A stretch of DNA of 64,000 nucleotides from PALSA-612 sp964595575. GTDB taxonomy: Bacteria > Actinomycetota > Thermoleophilia > Gaiellales > Gaiellaceae. The DNA is taken from assembly GCA_964595575.1 (NCBI GenBank), contig CAZQRA010000010.1:4902-68901 (forward strand), in the 5' to 3' direction. The notes beneath the pieces are model-generated. The model was not told where the DNA came from and did no database searches. It saw only the letters and a program-made list of their open reading frames with translations. The position numbers and the translations under genes are program-made. Shown piece after piece: positions 59,007 to 64,000 of the stretch. Numbering within the stretch: position 1 is the stretch's first letter; the number at the start of each line of letters is the position of its first letter.

Positions 59007-60349
59007 TACTCGTCGGCTACGGCCAGGGCCTCGTCGAGGATGGCCAAGCCCTCCTCGATCTCCTCGGGCGTGATGGTGAGGGGCGGGCAGATCATGACCA
59101 CGTTCCAGTGGGTCATGAGGTAGAGCCCGCGCTCGAGAGCCAGCTTGGCGAGGCGAGTGACCGGCTCGGCCTCCTTCCCGCCGGCGTTGAACGGCACCAG
59201 CGGCTCCCGCGTGCTGCGGTTCCTCACCAGCTCCAGCCCCCAGAAGCAGCCGAGGCCCCGCACCTCCCCGATCGAGGGGTGGCGCTCCTGGAGTCGCCTC
59301 AGCCCCGCCGCGAGGACCTCGCCCATGGCGGCCGCGTGCTCCACGATCCCCTCCTCGCGGAAGGCCTCGATGGAGGCCACGGCGGCGGCGCAGGCCAAGG
59401 GGTGACCGGAGTAGGTGAGCCCGCCGGCGAAGAACCTGTCCTTGACCCACTCGCCGATCCGCTCGGACACGATCATCGCTCCCAGGGGCACGTAGCCCGA
59501 GTTGATCCCCTTGGCCACGGTGACGATGTCGGGGACGACGTCCCAGTGCTCGCAGGCGAACCAGCGGCCGGTGCGGCCGAAGCCGGCCATGACCTCGTCC
59601 AGGACGAGGAGGATCCCGTAGCGGTCGCATACCTCCCGAATCGACTGCAGGTAGCCGGGGGGCGGCACGATGAGGCCGTTCGTCCCCACCACCGTCTCCA
59701 TGACCACCGCCGCCACGGTGTGGGGGCCCTCGTACATGAGGATCTCCTCCAGGTGGGGCCCCCCGCTACACACCGGGCAGGGATCGGGGTGCCCCGCCGG
59801 GCAACGGTAGGTGTAGGGGTCGAGCATGCGCACGATGCCGGGTAGCCCGGGCTCGGCGTACCAGCGGCGGGGATCGCCGGTGAGGGAGATGGCGCCGGCC
59901 GTAGCTCCGTGGTAGGAGCGGTAGCGGGCCACGATCTTGGACCGGCCCGTGTACCAGCGGGCGAGCTTGATCGCGTTCTCGTTGGCCTCGGCTCCGCCGT
60001 TGGTGAAGAAGGACATCTTCAGGTCCCCCGGCGAGATCTCGGCCAAGAGCCGACCCAAGCGCGACCGCGACGCGGTGGCCATGGGCGGGCCGATGGTGCA
60101 CAGCCGGTCGGCCTGCTCCTTGACGGCCTGGATGACCTTGGGGTGCTGGTGGCCGATGGAGACGTTGACGAGCTGGGAGGCGAAGTCGAGGTAGCGCTTA
60201 CCGTTGTAGTCCCAGAAGTACCGCCCCTCGGCCCCGGCCACCGGGATCGGGTCGATGGCGCTCTGGACCGACCAGGAGTAGATCACGTACTCCTTGGCGT
60301 CGGCGACGATCTGCGCCCCCAGGGCGGCGTTCGTCTCCACGGTGGCCAC
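58994..60349 (-). CDS. Class III PLP-dependent aminotransferase
   Basis: The 451-residue enzyme has FFTNGGAEANENAIKLAR, the cofactor-binding LDEVMAGFGRTG (D251) and the Schiff-base lysine in VAKGINSGY (K280). A cysteine-rich insert, CPAGHPDPCPVCSGG (C183, C191, C194), recalls taurine-pyruvate and omega-amino-acid aminotransferases. The GTG at 60349 has AGGAGG four to six bases away, and 19 upstream codons are excluded. With the divergent semialdehyde dehydrogenase it probably degrades beta-alanine or a related omega-amino acid. Confidence 0.85.
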   Translation of the reverse strand: MATVETNAALGAQIVADAKEYVIYSWSVQSAIDPIPVAGAEGRYFWDYNGKRYLDFASQLVNVSIGHQHPKVIQAVKEQADRLCTIGPPMATASRSRLGRLLAEISPGDLKMSFFTNGGAEANENAIKLARWYTGRSKIVARYRSYHGATAGAISLTGDPRRWYAEPGLPGIVRMLDPYTYRCPAGHPDPCPVCSGGPHLEEILMYEGPHTVAAVVMETVVGTNGLIVPPPGYLQSIREVCDRYGILLVLDEVMAGFGRTGRWFACEHWDVVPDIVTVAKGINSGYVPLGAMIVSERIGEWVKDRFFAGGLTYSGHPLACAAAVASIEAFREEGIVEHAAAMGEVLAAGLRRLQERHPSIGEVRGLGCFWGLELVRNRSTREPLVPFNAGGKEAEPVTRLAKLALERGLYLMTHWNVVMICPPLTITPEEIEEGLAILDEALAVADEYYVG

Positions 60350-60376
60350 GGGCACCTCCTGGCGTCGGGTAGAGGG

Positions 60377-60382
60377 ATCGTA
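60377..60382 (-). promoter_or_regulatory. Candidate -10 box for the aminotransferase gene
   Basis: On the minus strand TACGAT lies 27 bases before the start, leaving room for a leader with the strong Shine-Dalgarno AGGAGG (60355-60360). This is a conventional leadered gene, unlike many others here. Confidence 0.45.
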
Positions 60383-60416
60383 GCGCCGGGCCGTCCGGGG
60401 GCCCAAGGGGAACCGC

Positions 60417-60422
60417 TACGCT
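60417..60422 (+). promoter_or_regulatory. Candidate -10 box and leader for the semialdehyde dehydrogenase
   Basis: TACGCT is followed by a leader with AGGAGG at 60437-60442, eight bases before the ATG at 60451. It is divergent from the aminotransferase promoter. Confidence 0.5.
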
Positions 60423-60450
60423 TCCCGCACGAGCGAAGGAGGAACAGCTG

Positions 60451-61983
<1,533 letters not shown>

Positions 61984-62017
61984 GCGCGGTCGTCCGCGCC
62001 GAAGAAGCAGGGGGCGA

Positions 62018-62038
62018 AGGGGAGCGGGGCGCTTCCCT
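62018..62038 (+). terminator. Possible terminator hairpin after mmsA
   Basis: AGGGGAGC pairs with GCTTCCCT across a five-base loop, 35 bases after the mmsA stop. No clear T-tract follows. The remainder of the 124-base gap shows nothing else. Confidence 0.4.
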
Positions 62039-62107
62039 CCGCCGCGTTTGGGCTGCGGGGGCACCACGGGCCCCTGGAGTCCTACCCCGCTACGACTGCA
62101 CCCCGAG

Positions 62108-62548
62108 CTAGGGGGCGAAGGGCGATCGCTCCTGGCTGGGCTCGAGGCAGGCCTCGAGCTCGACCAGAGCCTGGAGGTAGCGCTGGAACGCTCCCTGCCG
62201 ACGCTGCGAGCGAGCGATTTCCTGCTCGAGACGGGCGATCTCGGCCAAAAGCTCCCGTCGCTCCTCCTCGGGGCTCGTCTCGTCCTCCTCCTCGACCATC
62301 CAGCTCAGTCCTGCCCCCTCGCCTAGGTCGAGGTCGACGGCGTCTGCCTCGGCCCAGGCGGCCCGCACGACCTCCACCTCCTCCCCGCTCATGCGGGCGA
62401 GCACGCCCGCGTCCACCCGCTCGCCCTCGAGCTCGCTTGCCAGCTCTCGGAGCTGGTCTCGCAGGGCAGCTTCCCGGTTACGCTCGAGCTCGAGCGCCTC
62501 CAGCGCTCGCCGGCGCCGCTCCGCCCGGGCCATGGCCTCGACGTCCAC
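62108..62548 (-). CDS. Coiled-coil protein of unknown function
   Basis: The 146-residue protein is highly charged and almost entirely helical (ARAERRRRALEALELERN, EEERRELLAEIARLEQEIARSQ). It has two coiled-coil stretches around an acidic centre (EADAVDLDLGEGAG). No signal or membrane segment is visible. The GTG start is six bases from TATTGT. I do not recognise a family; it may be a scaffold or partner of the divergent transporter. Confidence 0.65.
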   Translation of the reverse strand: MDVEAMARAERRRRALEALELERNREAALRDQLRELASELEGERVDAGVLARMSGEEVEVVRAAWAEADAVDLDLGEGAGLSWMVEEEDETSPEEERRELLAEIARLEQEIARSQRRQGAFQRYLQALVELEACLEPSQERSPFAP

Positions 62549-62554
62549 TCGGCA

Positions 62555-62562
62555 ACAATACT
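62555..62562. promoter_or_regulatory. Overlapping divergent -10 boxes, leaderless both ways
   Basis: AATACT (62557-62562) is six bases before the GTG at 62569. On the minus strand TATTGT (62560-62555) is six bases before the GTG at 62548. The boxes share four base pairs, and the start codons are 20 bases apart. Confidence 0.6.
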
Positions 62563-62568
62563 CGAGCC

Positions 62569-63774
62569 GTGCCCACCTCTCCGACGGCAGCCCGCGTCCT
62601 GGCGGCAGCGACGGCCGCCCAAGCTGCCGTGTCGTTCGTGAGCTTCGGCCTCCCCGCCATCGGCCCCGAGTTGCGGGCGGAGCTCCACCTGAGCCTGCCC
62701 GAGCTGGGAGCGCTGATCGCCGCCCCCCTCCTCGGCTCCGGGCTCGTGCTCATCCCCGCCGGCATCGTGGTCGACCGGGCAGGGGCTCGGGCTGCCTCGC
62801 TGGCAGGCACGCTTCTCGGCACGGCCGGCCTAGCCCTGGCTGCCTGGGCGAGCTCGGCGGGGGCCCTGCTGGCCGCCCTCGTCCTCTTCGGGGTGGGGGC
62901 CTCGGTGGTGCCCGTGGCCGGGGCCGGCGTCCTATTCGGCGTCTATCCGCCCAGCCGCCGGGCCTGGGCGCTCGGGGTCCGTCAGATGGCAGTTCCCCTC
63001 GGCGGCACGGTGGCGGCGGCGGCCATGCCCCTGCTCCACCGCGCAGGCGGGGTCGAGCTCTCGCTGGCGGTGGCCGCGGGCATGGTGGCGGGGACGGGGG
63101 TCGCCTTCTCCCTCCTGCCCGGGGAGGGCCGCCTGCCCCGCACGGTACCCGCCCGACAGGGGCAGCCCTGGCGGGCCCTCTGGCGGGCTCCGGGGATGCG
63201 ACGCCTGCTCCTCGTGGCCAGCCTCTACATCGTCGTGCTCCAGGCCGTCCTCTCCTACGCGGTTCCTGCCGTGCGGGCAGCCGGGCTCTCTCCGGTGGTC
63301 GCCTCGGTCACCTTCTTCGTTCTCAACGTCACCGCGATGGTGGCCCGGATCGTGTGGGGCAAGGTGGCCGACCGTGGGCAGGGATCCCGTCGGGCCCGGA
63401 CGCTGGCCGAGGCCGGCCTGGTGGCAGCCGCCGGAGCGCTCCTCTTCGCCGCGACCCTGCACGCGGGGGCGGCAGGCGTGGTGGTCGCGGCCGTGGTGCT
63501 CGGGTTCGGAGCCCTGGGCTGGAACGGCCTCGTCTACGTGAGCGCCGGCGAGCGCGCGCGTCCCGAGTTCGCCGGCCGCTCGGTGGCGGTGGCGGCCACG
63601 GTGGTCTTCCTCGTGTCGGCGGCCAGCACGCCCCTCCTGGGAGCGCTGGCGGCGGGCGTCGGTTGGGATGCCTTCTTCGCCTTCACCGCCGCGGTGGCTG
63701 TGGCCGGCGCTGTCCTCGCCTCGAGCCTGGCCCGAGCGCCTGCGCCCGGCGAGGGGCGAGCTGAGGCAGTCTAG
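62569..63774 (+). CDS. Major facilitator superfamily transporter
   Basis: The GTG at 62569 gives a 401-residue protein with twelve hydrophobic segments. It has the MFS loop-2-3 motif in the form LIPAGIVVDRAGAR and GVYPPSRRAWALGVRQMAVPLGGTVAA. The second half resembles the CynX/NimT and nitrate/cyanate-type group (VARIVWGKVADRGQGSRRART). An upstream extension of 44 codons is rejected, because it is arginine/proline-rich and lies over the divergent promoter. Substrate unknown. Confidence 0.88.
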   Translation: MPTSPTAARVLAAATAAQAAVSFVSFGLPAIGPELRAELHLSLPELGALIAAPLLGSGLVLIPAGIVVDRAGARAASLAGTLLGTAGLALAAWASSAGALLAALVLFGVGASVVPVAGAGVLFGVYPPSRRAWALGVRQMAVPLGGTVAAAAMPLLHRAGGVELSLAVAAGMVAGTGVAFSLLPGEGRLPRTVPARQGQPWRALWRAPGMRRLLLVASLYIVVLQAVLSYAVPAVRAAGLSPVVASVTFFVLNVTAMVARIVWGKVADRGQGSRRARTLAEAGLVAAAGALLFAATLHAGAAGVVVAAVVLGFGALGWNGLVYVSAGERARPEFAGRSVAVAATVVFLVSAASTPLLGALAAGVGWDAFFAFTAAVAVAGAVLASSLARAPAPGEGRAEAV

Positions 63775-64000
63775 TAGGAGGCGCAGGCGGTGGCGAAGAT
63801 GAGGTTGAGCGGGAGCGCCCGCTGGAAGTGGGCGAGAAGGGGGCGCGCCCGCTCGATGGAGAAGAAAACGACCTCGGGGAGGCGGAGGGCCTGGTGGCGG
63901 GCGGCTGCGGACAGGCGGCTCGCGTGGGCTTGGCTCGTCGGGGAGGCGAGGTAGGGACCGACGGCGCTCCAGGCCTCCTCGAGCACGCCGTGGCCGGCGA
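63771..64000 (-). CDS. C-terminal part of an unidentified gene, start outside window
   Basis: An open frame enters from the right edge and ends at 63771, reading AGHGVLEEAWSAVGPYLASP and later IERARPLLAHFQRALPLNLI. It is helical and soluble. Only 76 codons are visible. A GTG at 63986 could be an internal start, but the frame stays open to the window edge. The stop overlaps the MFS stop by four bases. No family is recognised. Confidence 0.55.
   Translation of the reverse strand, partial: AGHGVLEEAWSAVGPYLASPTSQAHASRLSAAARHQALRLPEVVFFSIERARPLLAHFQRALPLNLIFATACASY

Noticed and set aside
60350..60406. 19-codon N-terminal extension of the aminotransferase
   Set aside because: It would run through the AGGAGG Shine-Dalgarno that serves the GTG at 60349 and has no family support.
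62437..62568. 44-codon N-terminal extension of the MFS transporter
   Set aside because: It lies over the divergent coiled-coil gene and the shared promoter and is Pro/Ala/Arg-rich. The GTG at 62569 sits six bases from a -10 box.

Overview
This is a GC-rich (roughly 70 %), very tightly packed bacterial stretch in which most genes start with GTG. It contains one assembly gap (Ns at 17412-17439). Complete coenzyme F420 biosynthesis, a close match to the actinobacterial F420-dependent glucose-6-phosphate dehydrogenase, a fused FbiC and abundant leaderless-looking promoters all point to an actinobacterium. The style resembles the Thermoleophilia/Gaiellales lineage, but I cannot place it to genus, and the class is an inference. 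I see no rRNA, tRNA, CRISPR array, insertion sequence or phage gene. No stretch over 300 bases lacks a gene; the longest gaps are about 100-150 bases.

Positions 1 to about 45,700 are a very large surface-polysaccharide locus on both strands. It has two initiating lipid-carrier sugar transferases (a WbaP/CpsE-type enzyme at 17594 and a WecA-like enzyme fused to a CapD-type N-terminal region at 40833). About fourteen GT-B or GT-A glycosyltransferases, four polytopic GT-C proteins and six SAM methyltransferases surround them. There are also two deacetylase-like proteins, nucleotide-sugar SDR enzymes (842, 23283, 24203), an asparagine synthase-like amidotransferase and a GNAT enzyme. Both export routes are encoded: a Wzx-type flippase with a Wzy-type polymerase/ligase (4521 and 1693), and an ABC exporter (permease at 44885, ATPase with a carbohydrate-binding tail at 48312). 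A small island (26190-28485) couples a glycosyltransferase to a metal transporter and a SCO-like copper/redox protein.

Positions 46,388-49,535 hold hemE and hemH, followed directly by the Wzt-like ATPase, so the exporter ATPase appears co-transcribed with heme genes. Positions 49,892-59,006 are an F420 locus: cofD, cofE, cofC, fbiC, an F420-dependent glucose-6-phosphate dehydrogenase and a probable F420-binding oxidoreductase, interleaved with a GAF/GGDEF signalling protein and a macro-domain protein. Positions 58,994-61,983 are a divergent aminotransferase / CoA-acylating semialdehyde dehydrogenase pair. The right end has a coiled-coil protein, an MFS transporter and a truncated unknown gene.

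The most striking general signal is promoter architecture. Many first genes of operons have a TANNNT-like -10 box exactly 6-7 bases before the start codon and no Shine-Dalgarno sequence, which predicts leaderless mRNAs. At two divergent pairs (46370/46388 and 62548/62569) the opposing -10 boxes overlap, so one small element would fire leaderless transcripts both ways. At 16166/16176 two divergent genes even overlap head-to-head.
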